A program made the position numbers and the translations under genes. This document shows positions 26,101 to 37,700 of a DNA stretch of 64,000 nucleotides, in pieces. The notes under the pieces are model-generated. The model saw nothing but the letters and a program-made list of their open reading frames with translations. It was not told where the DNA came from and did no database searches. Where the stretch lies: contig NC_037592.1 in the NCBI RefSeq assembly GCF_003073045.1, positions 12,056,007 to 12,120,006 on the forward strand, read 5' to 3'. The number at the start of each line of letters is the position of its first letter. Position 1 is the stretch's first letter. Source of the DNA: Pomacea canaliculata. Its lineage: Eukaryota; Mollusca; Gastropoda; Architaenioglossa; Ampullariidae.

Positions 26101-27658
26101 TCATTAAATGTGGCATCATCATCAATCCACAAGCTCTGAATTATTTAACATGGCTCAAAGCTATTCATGCACCAGAGGGCATTATCTATCAGCCTGAATT
26201 GATAATAGGGTTATTAAATTCCTTTATATCTCACTGCTCTGAATCATATTTGCAAGTTTAAAGAGCTCAGTAGCCCTTCCAACATAAGCAAATTGTTCAG
26301 TGGTTTCACAAACACAGAATGAATTGATATTTTAACGTTCTGAAGAAAGCAGATTCTCAGCATGAAAAATTAATCTTTGTAGCCCTTTGTTTTTTTCAAT
26401 CCAGCCTGTTAGTAAATATAACCTTTTAAAAAACCTTGTAGTAGTAAATACCCAGAGAATAGTAACAAAGCAAAAGTCTTATAAGTAAAATATTTTAAAG
26501 AATAGTACAATTGGCAGATATATACAGACTAGTTAAGTAATTAAAGCTTTCTGTGAAAACATGTGTATGCAAAATTAAATAGCACTTTGTTATAGTTAAA
26601 CTGTTATAGTTTTATTAGTGCTGACTGCATTCAAACCATGTTTCTTCCCCACTAGAGCTTATTGTGCTCATGAACACAACTGACATTTTTTTTTATCAAA
26701 ATAAAGAAATATTGCTGAATTTTCAGTCACATGTAGGTCAGAAAACAAACAGTATAAGGTTATTGGTTTTCCAAAATGTTTAAGGATAAAAGTAAAGCAA
26801 AAACTGTTTCCCAAAAAGCAAACATGACAACATAGGTCACAATAAAATAGGAGTCAAGTGTTAGCAAGGGCATTTTATCTTAGTTTGTTCCTCTATGGAG
26901 CAGTGTTTATCTAAGATTGCACCAGGAAAAAAAATCTGTACATTGGCCTCATTTAAACTGCTCTGACAGCAGTTTTCTGTATCTAGGCAGGATGCGTCAG
27001 GATAGTGTCAAATGCAAAAGCACCATGATCTAAGCACTTCTTGACAAGAATTGACGCAAACAAAAGAAATTGCGAAAATGTTCTATATCTCTTAACAGTC
27101 AATGTATTTAGAAACATGCTTGTACACCTTCATATTTTAACAGAGTACTAAACTCATTATATAATGGAAAAATAATGCTAAAACTCAAAACTGCAAAAGC
27201 CACTTCATCCTTGTCAGAAGCAATGTCATACTGAAATAAGACAAAAATAACTTTAAATCAAAAAATGCTTAAACTAAAACCAGTAGGAAAAAAATTATTG
27301 AAATACTTTACTGTACCTTACAGTCTAACAGCTCATTTAGTCGCTTCTGCACATCTTGACTGTTCTTGGGACGGACCAGGCAGTAAATCTGTTCAATATC
27401 TGGACAACATCGCAGTAATTTTTCTATCAAAACCTTCCCCATGAAACCTGTTGCACCAGTAACAAAAACACACTTTCCAGCATAAAATTTGGGAACAGTC
27501 AGCTCCCCTCCATCTCCACCCAAATTTTTGACTTCTGTAAAATCTGTGTGGTTTTGCAGAAGAAGCGGGTGCTCCTCGTGATCTGCTCCCTGTGCATTTT
27601 GTTGTTCCATGTTCATCGTATGATCACTATCAACAGTGAATGTTTGAAAATCGCACAT
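17129..27658 (-). CDS. FAR1: Fatty acyl-CoA reductase 1-like (alcohol-forming), 12 coding exons
   Basis: This enzyme reduces fatty acyl-CoA to fatty alcohol with NADPH and feeds ether-lipid synthesis at the peroxisome. Coding exons (join, minus strand): 27658-27317, 25429-25254, 22521-22449, 21810-21704, 21141-20964, 20120-20076, 19695-19509, 18998-18917, 18522-18433, 18211-18082, 17862-17735, 17285-17129. All junctions are GT/AG and keep phase, giving 564 codons plus TAA. Visible features are a Rossmann NADP site [10 protein letters not shown] (about residues 66-75), HVSTAYA, the catalytic YxxxK as [36 protein letters not shown], and the C-terminal sterile domain with [20 protein letters not shown] and [11 protein letters not shown]. 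The hydrophobic end suits a membrane anchor. Vertebrate FAR1 is about 515 residues. This one has about 52 extra N-terminal residues before the VPKFYAGK start region. In-frame Met at residues 15 or 17 could also be used. Confidence 0.95.
19105..19280. mobile_element. hAT-type miniature transposon with perfect 8-bp target duplication
   Basis: A 176-bp element in a FAR1 intron, bounded by CAGCAGTGCCCAACC and GGTTGGACACCCCTG. These form an imperfect terminal inverted repeat, 12 of 15 matching. It is flanked on both sides by CACTAAAA (19097-19104 and 19281-19288). An 8-bp duplication with CAG...CTG ends is the signature of the hAT superfamily. It has no coding capacity, so it is a non-autonomous copy. 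A second copy is at about 44512-44692. Confidence 0.88.
20382..20880 (-). mobile_element. RTE-like LINE fragment with tetranucleotide tail
   Basis: This lies in the FAR1 intron between 20121 and 20963. On the minus strand it ends CAACTGGTACCAGTCA (20382-20397), followed by GAATGAATG-like repeats. The element at 59.24 kb has the same 16 bases before an ATAA-like tail. Higher-GC sequence unlike the surrounding intron extends to about 20.88 kb and has a 145-codon open frame (20243-20680) whose translation I cannot confidently assign. Assignment to RTE rests on the shared end and is moderate; the inner boundary is uncertain. Confidence 0.5.
22540..24750. other. FAR1 intron sequence, no feature recognised
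   Basis: AT-rich intronic DNA between coding exons 2 and 3. A block at 22981-23105 with CGAGTGTTACC and CGGTAGCG stands out slightly from the background and may be transposon debris, but I could not define ends. Confidence 0.4.
24757..25045 (-). mobile_element. SINE-like dispersed repeat, copy A (minus strand)
   Basis: A GC-richer island of about 290 bp inside a FAR1 intron. Its reverse complement aligns with plus-strand 36293-36403. Both contain GGCTGTCCTG/AGCTGTCCTG, a box-B-like GAGTTCAGCTC or GGGTTCGGCTC, TTACAGGGCTG and GGCTTAGTTG/GCCTTAGTTG in the same order. The box-B-like string suggests tRNA-derived origin, but box A is not clear. Confidence 0.6.
25560..27260. other. FAR1 intron 1 (between coding exons 1 and 2), nothing recognised
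   Basis: AT-rich sequence without splice-bounded frames, tandem repeats or recognisable mobile elements. The 110-codon frame at 25929-26261 is low complexity and unsupported. Confidence 0.4.
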
Positions 27659-27694
27659 CTTTGGCTGCAGATTTGTTTTATAATTTTTATCAAC
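27659..27694 (-). other. FAR1: FAR1 5'UTR portion of the first coding exon
   Basis: On the minus strand TATTTTTTCAG immediately precedes 27694, a good acceptor. The 36 bases from there to the ATG at 27658 are untranslated, so the transcript has at least one more exon upstream. Confidence 0.6.
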
Positions 27695-27750
27695 CTGAAA
27701 AAATAATAACAATGATGAACCAAATGCTGATCTGCTGATAAAATAGAGCT

Positions 27751-28240
27751 TATTCTTTAACCAGATTAATTTCAAATGTTTATGATAATAAAAATGAGGA
27801 TTTATATAGTACTTTTTCAATGATTTGCTCAGAGTGCTTTACATAAATATACAGACTGAATCATCAAAAATCATGCACCCTTCATTTGCATATTCTTTAA
27901 CCAGATTAATTCCAAATCTTAATAGTAATAATAATAATGAGGATTTATATATTGCTTTTTCAAAGATTTGCTTGGAGCACTTTACATAAATAATATATAG
28001 ATTGAATCATCATCAACCATGCACCCACATGTGCATATAGCCAACACTCCCACTTCTACAACACACACCCACTCTCTTCTGAACAAATCTTTTCCTGATT
28101 TGCTCAGAGCGCTTTACATAAATAATTTACACAGACTGAATCAGCAACCATATTCCCATATGACAGACACTCTCACTTCTACAACACACCCACTCATACA
28201 CAAAGTAAATTACAGACACGTGTTATGCACGCTCATGGTC
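27751..28240. repeat. 140-bp tandem duplication carrying a SINE/LINE 3'-tail motif
   Basis: TATTCTTTAACCAGATTAAT occurs at 27751 and again at 27891, a period of 140. Within each unit AATGAGGATTTATAT is followed by GATTTGCT and CTTTACATAAAT. A third, partial unit starts near 28090 (GATTTGCTCAGAGCGCTTTAC). Read on the minus strand, the unit ends in ATATAAATCCTCATT plus TTA repeats, like the (TTA)n-tailed 3' ends of some LINEs and SINEs. It lies in the FAR1 intron upstream of the first coding exon. Confidence 0.75.
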
Positions 28241-29092
28241 AGGACAGAGTCACAGTGAAGCTGTTCTAAAAAGACTTAAAGGTGATAAGGAATTGGAGTG
28301 GAAGAATCAAATCTTAAAACAGTTTTCTATTTTCTTGTGAATCTTAAAAGTTCCTGAATAATAAACTAACTTGTTACAAGATATCCAGATCCAGCAACTG
28401 GTAACTATGCATATTATAAATACACTAATATTTTTAAACTAGCAAGGGTACCTGGGCAGCTTACAAAAATTGTTTATTGGGATTGATTTATCCTGTGAAC
28501 TCTTCCAACTAAAGTCAACTTTGGATCTGTCATTTCACTTGAGCCAATCTTATTAAATTGATGAGTTACAAAATAATCAAACACTTTTTCCAAGAGTGTG
28601 ACCTGTAATCAACTCCTACTGGTTTAATCTCTCTCTCTCTTGATGTCAGTTATGTGAAAACATATCTTATTCCCCAAAAACGTATTCAAAAAAAGGTTAT
28701 CAATCTAACTCATACACATACCGATTGGCACACACTCTTTTCTGTAGGCACTATACTATTCTCACAATCCTTGTCCACCCACTTCAAATGATCTTTAGAT
28801 CACAACTGTTTAAGCAATTACAGACCAGTTTCAAACCTGTCCTTTGTCCAAAGTTCTGTAAAAAGATTATTCTTTCCCAGCTTATTGTGCAAAATCATTT
28901 CCTAAATCCATTCCAGTCAGCTTATAGAAAAGGCCATAATACTGAATCTGCACTTCTGAAAGTTGTCAACGATGATGATGACAAAGTATCATTTCTTGTG
29001 TTGTTAGACTAGTCAGCTGGATTTGATACTGTTGACCATTTTATACTTCTACACAGACTTCAGCACTCTTTTGGCATTTATGATGTTGCTTT

Positions 29093-29295
29093 AACAAGAC
29101 AAGATCTGGGCTGGAACCCAGAGGCGACACATGGTTGGGAGACCCAGATAGTCATGGAGGAGATTAGTCCACAGCGAGGCAAAGGCAGCTGGCATGACAT
29201 GGACCCAACTTGAAAAGGACGCCCAGAACAGGATCTGATGGCGTAGTGTAGTTGTGGCCCTATGCTTCACTGGGGGCGAAAAGGAATAATAATAC
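29093..29295 (+). mobile_element. 5'-truncated LINE 3' end nested in the 28.7-kb LINE
   Basis: A 203-bp insertion flanked by GTTGCTTT (29085-29092 and 29296-29303). It encodes the end of a different LINE ORF (SWRRLVHSEAKAAGMTW, LEKDAQNRI, WRSVVVALC) and finishes in AATAATAAT. Removing the insertion and one repeat rejoins the host frame ...GIYDVALF-FLSYL..., which confirms the boundaries. Confidence 0.8.
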
Positions 29296-29490
29296 GTTGC
29301 TTTGTTTTGATTTCTGTCCTATCTCACCCATACTGTGCGTGTGAATGGTGTATATTAAGATGCTTATGTCCTGAGATTTTGGGTCCCACAAAGGTCTGTC
29401 TTGGGTTCCATATTTTGTTTGTTATATACATCCCCTCTGTCTAATGTTATTTCACGCCATGCCATGTCACATGTGAGTTTTGCTGATAAT

Positions 29491-29580
29491 ACACATTTTA
29501 TCAGTCAGCTCCACTTGCTGAACTACTAACACTATAAACTTACACATTTTATCAGTCAGCTCTACTTGCTGAACTGACTG
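29491..29580. repeat. 51-bp direct duplication
   Basis: ACACATTTTATCAGTCAGCT starts at 29491 and at 29542. The downstream CTTGCTGAACT and ACTACTAACACT are also repeated. It lies within the LINE remnant, just after its SFADNTHFI block. Confidence 0.8.
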
Positions 29581-30697
29581 CACTACTAACACTAATAACT
29601 TTCCAATGACTTATTCTACCATTTCTTGCACAGGTTCTTGGTACCTCTACAAACTCATGCCCATCTATAGGCCTACACAACTTCTTCTCTCATCTTCTGG
29701 CACCAAGCTTCTTCAAGTCTCACTATAACAAAGACACATGGCCAGAGGTTTTTCTCCTACCAAGCCCAATGAACTTGGAACAGATTACTCGTCAGCCTTC
29801 ATCACTGTGATTCTCTTACCACCTTTAAGCCCAAACTTGATGCATTTTGTTCAGAACAGAGACTTCACTGTGACCCTGCCCTGACCATGAACATGCATAA
29901 CATGGTTAGGTTTGGGCAAACAGTGTCAATCTGCTTAGCACTTAACCAGACACATAGACATCACCACACCATAAATTCGTGTAATTAAAATGTAAAAATA
30001 TTCAACAATCAGGAATAACATAAATCTTTTAAGATTCTTATATTTTTCTATAGTAAATTTTTTTTACAGAGAGGCCGCCTTTTGTGTCTTCCGGCTATCT
30101 GCATTAGAACTGGTACATGTCTCACACACACAGACATGGACCAAAAAACTGTAACGGGTGAAAATGTCTAGTTTCAATAAGCACTCTCGGACAGCGGGGA
30201 GGAAAAACTGTTTAATGAAATTATGAACATGCTGCATTAATTTTTTTAAATCGTCATATAACTTTTCAACATGCCGCCACAAACAGTAAGCTAGAAGTAG
30301 AACGCTGCTGGCCAGAGACGAAAATGGGCGTGCCGATTGCACACCACTGCGTTATTTTGACTTTTAATTAATTACAGGAAACATTCTATGAATCCCCTGC
30401 AAGTGCAAAAACTGAGGTCACAAGCAGTAACACACGTTGATCTATGCATAACTATTTTTATCAATTTGCTCTCGTCTGTAACACCTAAAGTAAACATCTA
30501 CCGTATTATCGTCACATCATGCCGGTGTGAATACAGTCAATAATGTCCTATTTCCAATCTTCGTAAAAGAAATGTCTTAATGCTGAACGACTTTTAAAAT
30601 TTTGTTTCAAGTTAAGTTTGAAAAAATCCTCAGATAATCCTTTATTAGCTCTTACTTATAAAGAGGTAAAGGGAAATAGGAAACAGTTCAAACTTAC

Positions 30698-30840
30698 TCG
30701 ACATGCCGATACCGATACCTCTGCCGGGTCGGCAAGTGAAATCAGGTCCCACTGCCAATGCAAAATTCAACAGCAGGATAAAACTGTTCAGATGAGCATG
30801 AGTAAATGTTGTTATAGTGGAATCACGATTTGGGTTTCTT
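30698..30840 (-). other. FAR1: Candidate non-coding first exon of FAR1 (upstream limit unknown)
   Basis: A near-consensus donor, CGA|GTAAGTTT on the minus strand, lies at 30697/30698 in a GC-richer, CpG-containing stretch just before the divergent CCDC91 gene. It would splice to the acceptor at 27694. The 5' limit given is arbitrary. Only the donor is visible. Confidence 0.4.
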
Positions 30841-30849
30841 AAAGGTTCT

Positions 30850-31736
30850 TTCCCAACAACATGATTGATAAAGAACTACAGCCCCAGACTACTTCTCTCT
30901 AGTAGTCATCGCAATAGACTCCATATGCGACCCCTACATGCATGCAAATGAGAACAGACATTATTTAAGACGAGTTTTGATTGGTAGATTATAGTAACTT
31001 AGCCTTAACTAAGCACACAAAAACTACACTAAAAATTAAAAAGTACAAATAAACTAAGTTTTTATTTCATAATGTAATTCAGAGGCAATGTTTAATTGTA
31101 TTCTGTTCGAACTGGGAAGGGCATGAAGTAACTCCCGTCGTGCATAGTTAAGTATGTCGGCGAGTGTCGTCTGATTTTGTACAAATCGATATAGAGAGGC
31201 TAACGCAAGTAGCGAAAGTAATTCAAGAATGACATAAATCGCGTGTGAACACTGATCCTCAAAAATGAATAGCAGACGAAACAATGGATACACAAATCAG
31301 GCAAGGCAAACGGACTTTTGGTGCATTTTGTTAGGACACAGTGATGTAAGACACAGTGATGCCTCCACTATTTACATCACAGTTATGATGGTTTGATATG
31401 AAATTGATAAATCGTGCATAGCGAAAGAAAAAAAAATGAAGAATTCGGACATGCAGAAGTTTAAATCGAATTTTTACAATTTTCAGATTGAAGCTGAAAA
31501 AATGTAAAATCTATAATTGTTAAAATTAATGCTAAACACGGGGAGGCGGGAGGAATTAGTTATCATTCTCACCTGGAACAGACCACACCAAAAATGAAAA
31601 AAAAAAGCTCTTTTAGTACACTGTTTAATTAGTACCCTTTTTTTCCAATAATGCATTCAAAAGAATATAAGCTGTACAAGCTAGAAGGTTTCAGTAAGAC
31701 GACACCTGATTTACTGTTATTGTGTATTGTTTTCAG
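30850..31736. promoter_or_regulatory. Putative bidirectional promoter region between FAR1 and CCDC91
   Basis: FAR1 runs leftward from here and CCDC91 rightward, so their starts face each other within roughly 1 kb. CpG dinucleotides are denser than in the surroundings (for example 31110-31290). No TATA box is obvious. Promoter function is inferred from gene orientation and CpG density only. Confidence 0.4.
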
Positions 31737-31769
31737 AAGTACGAGGCAAACGAGATAACTCTTGTTATG
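31737..31769 (+). other. CCDC91: Candidate CCDC91 exon carrying the start codon
   Basis: TATTGTTTTCAG precedes 31737, and ATG at 31767-31769 is followed by GTGTAC, a weak donor. Splicing to 31848 would give M-DLANLEDDDFDDFG, which parallels vertebrate CCDC91 beginning Met then acidic DDFG. The donor is non-ideal, so the start could lie in another exon. Confidence 0.4.
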
Positions 31770-34700
31770 GTGTACAGTACACACATTTGCAAATTAGCTT
31801 TTAAGTTTAATTTTATTGTTGTTTATATGACGTTCTTTAATATCCAGGACTTGGCCAATCTTGAAGACGATGATTTTGATGACTTTGGAGTATTTGAGGT
31901 AAGAACATAATGCAATTGGTGGACATTTCATTTTTTTTCCTCTTTTTTGTGTGGATATTTTGCCATATTTTCTGAGATCAAGAAAGTCATTCACTTGGCT
32001 CTGGATAAAAGAATCAACATGTAGAGACAGAAGAATTTCTTGGCTTGAAATACTTGAAGAAAAGTATTTTGCCACTTTGTTGAAAGACTGCATTAAAAAA
32101 AAAAAAGAAGAGGCTGTAAATGTTTGAAGGAACAAATTTCTTATCAGCCTGCACAGTGGCAGTTCTTCTCAGCTATCTAATCATCAAAGATTTTTGTGTG
32201 AAAAGATGATAAAAGAGCTATTGAAACCATTCGCTTAATTACGCATAACGTTGGTAAAGTTTTAGGATTAAAAAAGTTCAGGATTATTAAACACAGTTAT
32301 TTGTGATGATATTTATTTTCAGGGTGCTGATCCTGTGGAAGGAGTGGCTGCCTCGGAAGACCAGGCTGCTGTCTCATCTTGGGCAGCTTTTGCATCAGGT
32401 CCAAGAAGCTATTCTTTTATACATGATAGCTGAAGATAAACTAGGCTCTTTTTAGATAATGAAGGCAATACTTTATTATTATGCAATGCATGAATACACA
32501 GAATATTTCAAGTTAACATAAAGCATTTCATAATTGAAGAGTATATATATTTATACACACACACCAGTGCAAGACATGGAAATCTTTGCCTTTTGGGAAG
32601 ATTTCCTCCTTTGGAAAATGATCTTCTACCCCAATTTTTTGTTTCCACCTAAGACAATACCTGATATAAGAGAACAAGGATATATTTATAATGACATGCT
32701 TTTCGACAGTGGTGATAACTGGAAATGGAAATGAATGGGTATGTAAAAACAACCACTAGGTCCAATTGCAGACTTTTTTTTTAAGTTGAACCATGACAAG
32801 ACCTGATTTACAAATTATATTGCATAATGGTAGCATAAATCTTAACCTCACCAAAATAATCAAAAATAGAAGTATTAAAAAAGGAGAAAATAATAATATT
32901 GTTCTTCATTAAGGCAATGATTAACATAGGAAAGGTAAAAAGTCACAAATCTAGTGGGCTGTATCGGCAGTGATTGCAAGTGGTTCATCAGGGCATGTAG
33001 AAGCCAGATCCCTGCCATTTTCTGCTACCTTTCCGTGATAAATGTACTAGGATTAGCAGGGAGGAATGGGAGGATGGGGAAGGTGGAAAACTTTTCAGTT
33101 GCATGCGCAGCAAGCCATGAACTGACAGTCTACAAGCCAATATAAAAAAAAAAATCGTAGGTTATTTATCAGGGAATTTTTTTCTTCCACATAAGTATTA
33201 AAAATACTCTTCTTGAGATATTACACCATTGACTGCTATTTAACAGTCCAGTGATACTGTAGTTTAGAATAGGTTTATTTTTAAATTCCACTTAGCAGAA
33301 ACAGAGTTTATAAAATCGTCTTCTGAAGTTCATCTTTTGGTGGGTTGTGTTATGTCAGCATTTTTGCAACTTTTGTTTCAGTTCTCATTCTAGATGTGCT
33401 AAATTGTGATTAAAAAAGTGACCTTAATTGTTTTTGTTTTCCTAAAGCATCAGCGAGGCTTCAACCAGATTTGCTATGTGCACAGAATACTTTCCCAAGG
33501 TATCTTGACCCTTCTGGTATACCAGGTGTTCAGCAAGCAGTTGATGGGGTTCATAGTGGAGGATCTGATAGATTGCAGGGCAGCCTTCCTTTACATGATG
33601 GTCACTTAAGTAATGACACGCAAGAGCACCAAAGAAGTGAAGTAGAAGAGGTAAGCAACTGATTCTGAACTTTTTTCTGGAATGACATATTCCTGAATAA
33701 AGGGACCTATGTGTGTGTATGCATGTACACACATATAAGAGAGATGGTGTTTGCGTGTATGTATCAATGCATACATCAACTGCTAGAAATATACACATCT
33801 GTAGGTGCTTCCAAATTACCATGTGGATGAGAAGGAAGGAACTCTTCATATGCTCATACCTGTAAATACTTCAAAGGTGATAATAAATTTAGTCTCTTAA
33901 ATTATTTTGTATCGCATTTGTTTAGCCTAAACTTGTAATATTGTCAAAATGTAAGGATTTATGTGGGATATTTTATTGGAGGGATAAAAATGTAGTGCAG
34001 AATTGTTAAGAAGTTAGAGAATATGATACAATCTCTTAGATAAGTAGTTGTTATTATGAATTTTGTCCCCAAAGAAAAGTGATTTATGCTTTGTTTATTT
34101 CTAAGAGACTTTTTGGAGGAGGTTCCATTCCAATAGCTGATGTCTTGGATGGAACTTTTACATCACCATCCAGCCATGGCCGAGCTGGTGCCACTGGAAA
34201 CTTTCCAGCCAGCAGCATGCTTCCTGACATTGGGCTTGGCACAATTCAGAACTGTGCATTTTCAGAGCCATCAGCAGTAAATAGTTCTCAGAATGCCAGG
34301 ACTTCCCCAAACCCAGACCCTCCAGCTGCTGAGAGAGAAGAAATAAGCATGGGGCAAGAAAGTCTTTTACAGCCTCAAGCTGAAGAAAGTGGACTGGACA
34401 GGGAGGAAGTCAACACTGCACCTGTTCCTGGAAATGAAAGCGAAAATGTGGTAGCAACTGTAGATGAAAGTCAGCAAAGCAGTCTGCAGAGTGTATGTAC
34501 TAATATTACTAGTGGCTCTTCCAGTGACATATTTAATGTCTCTGTTTTGCCTATTTATAGTTTATGTATATTTTAGGCTCAAACACTGGTCAGTGTTGTA
34601 GGTTATTCTTATGATGCTTTTATGATAACTATGGGTTTCACTCACAAGACTTAGTATAATTTTAGCTCAATAATAATATTAATATTCATAATAACAACTT

Positions 34701-37700
34701 GTAACATCATACTTTCTGGAAGTATGCTCTTTGGCTCTGTTAGAGCATGGTATTCAGGGCAAATAACATAAAATGAAAATGAAGATAATAAAATAGCTGC
34801 CCGGAACATAGAAAATCAATTTCAGACAAAGAGAGCGAAAAGCCGAGCTCTCAACAAAACGAGCTAGTACTAACAATACAACATTCAGGTTTAGCAGTCA
34901 TGTTCTTGAATAATTTTATAAAAGATATATGTTATCCCTTTTTTGGTAGGGGAAGGGAATTCCTTTGTTAGGATGAACAGGCAGTTATTAAAGGAAATAC
35001 AAACTGCAAGAACAAGCAGGTTAAAGACAGTGACATAGAATACATTCATAAAGTGTGAGAAGTTGAATTAATGAGCAAGCATCCGAAAATGACAGAATAA
35101 GTAAATGAAAGACTAAGCTACATTATATTTTTCCAATCATTTTAGGAACTTGCATCCCTTCAGTCAAGAAACCTTAGTCTGGTAGAAGAATTGGAGAGAT
35201 GCCAAGTAGAGCTCGAGAACCAGAGGTTAAGGCTTCAAGAACTTCAGCGACATCATGCAGAGCAGTTGGAGGCTGTGAGACAATCTGGTCATGATGCTCT
35301 AGTTGTGATTGTTGAGCAGTATAAGGTTTGCTTAGTATATTTTTCTCCATATTTATCTGCTCTCTTTATAGTTTCTATGATGGTCATTGTTGCAGTGGCT
35401 GTTGTCTAGCATAAGTAACCACTACTTCTAGAGAGTTGCCATAGCATGTAGAATGTCCAAACCATTCAAGCTTTATCTCCAAGCTGCTTGCACATGCTTA
35501 TGATCACCTGGTAAAAGTTATCAAACCTTATTATGGAAGATTCAGTGATTCTGTTCTAAATGTAAAGTGCTGATCTTATGTCTAGTTCCATTTGTACATT
35601 TTTTCTTTAACTTCACAAGATGACCCAACTATAAAAGCTTAAGGGTTACAACTGCTTTTCGACCAAACAAATTATTTATGTGGGATATGTAGAGAACAAA
35701 CCTGCTTCTGTCACCTTCTGTTTCTCTTTCTTTTTCTCTGCTGGCTGTGTTACAGTAACTGAGTGTTTGCAGTCCCCCTTCAGCATTTGTAATGTTTTTC
35801 TCTTAGTTAGTTTTCCCTCTCCTGTCATGTCTCTTCAGGAAAGGGAATTGTTTCTCCCCAGGTGTAGACAGGGTGGAGCAATGTCTTCACCAACTTGGTG
35901 GCTAAACAGTTATTGAGCACATCACACATGTAAAGAAAGTGGCTTGCTGAGAGGCCCTTGAGTGTACCAGCTGCCAGTGTTGTGAGTTTTTCCTCACCCC
36001 TGCCCACCCCAGCCTTTTGTCACTATGCAGCCCCTTTGCTTGCTGATGGTGACCAAGCACTTGCTGCAAATGGTGTTGTTAGATAAGATAAGAGAGCAAT
36101 TAGAGGCAGCTCTCTATGGAACTTACCACTACATAGATATCCTGCTGCACCTACAACAACAGACTCTGACTGTTAGCATCTGATTGATAAGAATCTTCCT
36201 TCTTCAGACTATTGTGTTTTAAGCTTTGTGCACAATCCCACTTCATGTTTTGTGCATCAGCTGGGGGTGGCCCTGTCACCAATACAGTGAAGATTGGCTG
36301 TCCTGGGTTCGGCTCTTGTCTCGTGCAGGCTGCTCTTTTTCTGCATGTGGAATCTAATTACAGGGCTGGGTGCTTTGTCGTGATTTAGGCTTAGTTGCTG
36401 GCTCAACATAAAACACCATTTTCCCCACCACCACCACCCCTCGCATCAGTAAGGGATAGCTTTTCAATGCAGCACCGCCATTCCCCCCACCCCCCACTTT
36501 TCCCAGTGTAACTTAGAATTTGATCAGAAGATCAATTAATTTTAACCCGAGGAGTTTTCTCCTTCCGGTACTAAGGTAGTAAATGGCCATTTGTTATTCT
36601 TACCAAATGGTGTACACATGGTTCCCTTTTCCCGTCCCTTCGATTCCCCTTACTCGACGGACACGTTTGACAGGGGTCTCCCCTTCTCCATGGACAGCAT
36701 GATCTAGCAGGATGGGCACTCTAGCTATCAGGACCAATACCCCACTGCCCAGGGATAATAATTTGTTAAAGAGCAGTTGTAGCTCTTGAGCTCCTATAGT
36801 TGGGTCGTCTGGTAAGTATCAAGGAAAGACAATTTACACCTAAAATTTCATTTTTCAACAAATTTAGTTCAGCTGGAAACTTAGTTTAAATAAAGTAGAT
36901 TATACATATATATTTTTAATACTCTGAAGCCTGGCTGTAGGTTGTCTTTGACAAGTTAATTTATGTACCAGGAAATTACATAGCAAGTGAAATTATTTGG
37001 GGGGCTTTCGTGACTTATGAAAGACATACATCTCATTCTATTCTAGTACATGTATAGCCATCATTGTGAGTAGTGAGAAAGGGAACTGATAACAGCATTT
37101 CTGACCTTGACAATGAGTGGATTTAAGGGAGAAAAATAGAAGCTTATTCTCGAAAACATCTATGGCTTTTTTTGCAGGAACTTTCCAAGACAGCAGTATT
37201 GGAACAGCAGGAAATTAGCCAGCAACACTTGCTGAAAGTCGTGCAGCAACAAGAAGATGTTATGCAGCAAGTACTTGAACATCAGGTGATAGTGCACTGC
37301 TGGTTGTTTGATAATTTACCATTCATACTGATCCACAGTTGATGTGTCTCTAATCAGTTGCCATCGATATAATGTGTTCTTTCTCATTTGATATGGTTGT
37401 CAGAAGGATTGTCTAGTCTGTTTAAATCAGTCACATGGAAATATCAGAAAAGAGTTTTCAAAAGCATGTTGTCTTGAGAATATTTCAGTCTTCAGTAGTG
37501 GTAATTTTCAAAAAATGATTTTACTATAACTAAAAACTTGATGTGTAACTAGATAAAAGCCAATACAAAACTTAAAACTAATGGATATTAAAGGGAAGAT
37601 CAGTACTAGTAAACTGTTAAGTCTTGCTAATAGACTATATCAGCCCATAATTTTGTGGTGCTCTTGTTATTATATTTTAATTAAAGATTTGATGGAACTT

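Larger units (their letters stand above)
28650..29880 (+). mobile_element. CR1/L2/jockey-type LINE remnant (reverse transcriptase and 3' end)
   Basis: Interrupted translation gives reverse transcriptase signatures in order: FQSAYRKGHNTESALLKVV (from about 28912), SAGFDTVDHFILLHRL, FGIYDVAL, then after an insertion FLSYLTHTVRVNG, a SFADNTHFI block near 29475, and a 3' domain with THGQRFFSYQA and TWNRL (about 29729-29785). Stops and shifts throughout show it is dead. It lies in the long FAR1 5' intron and is interrupted by another element at 29093-29295. Confidence 0.8.

Noticed and set aside
33442..33849. 135-codon minus-strand frame
   Set aside because: Antisense shadow of CCDC91 exon 33448-33650.
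34079..34576. 165-codon frame taken as a separate gene
   Set aside because: It is CCDC91 exon 34106-34492 read past its splice sites at both ends.
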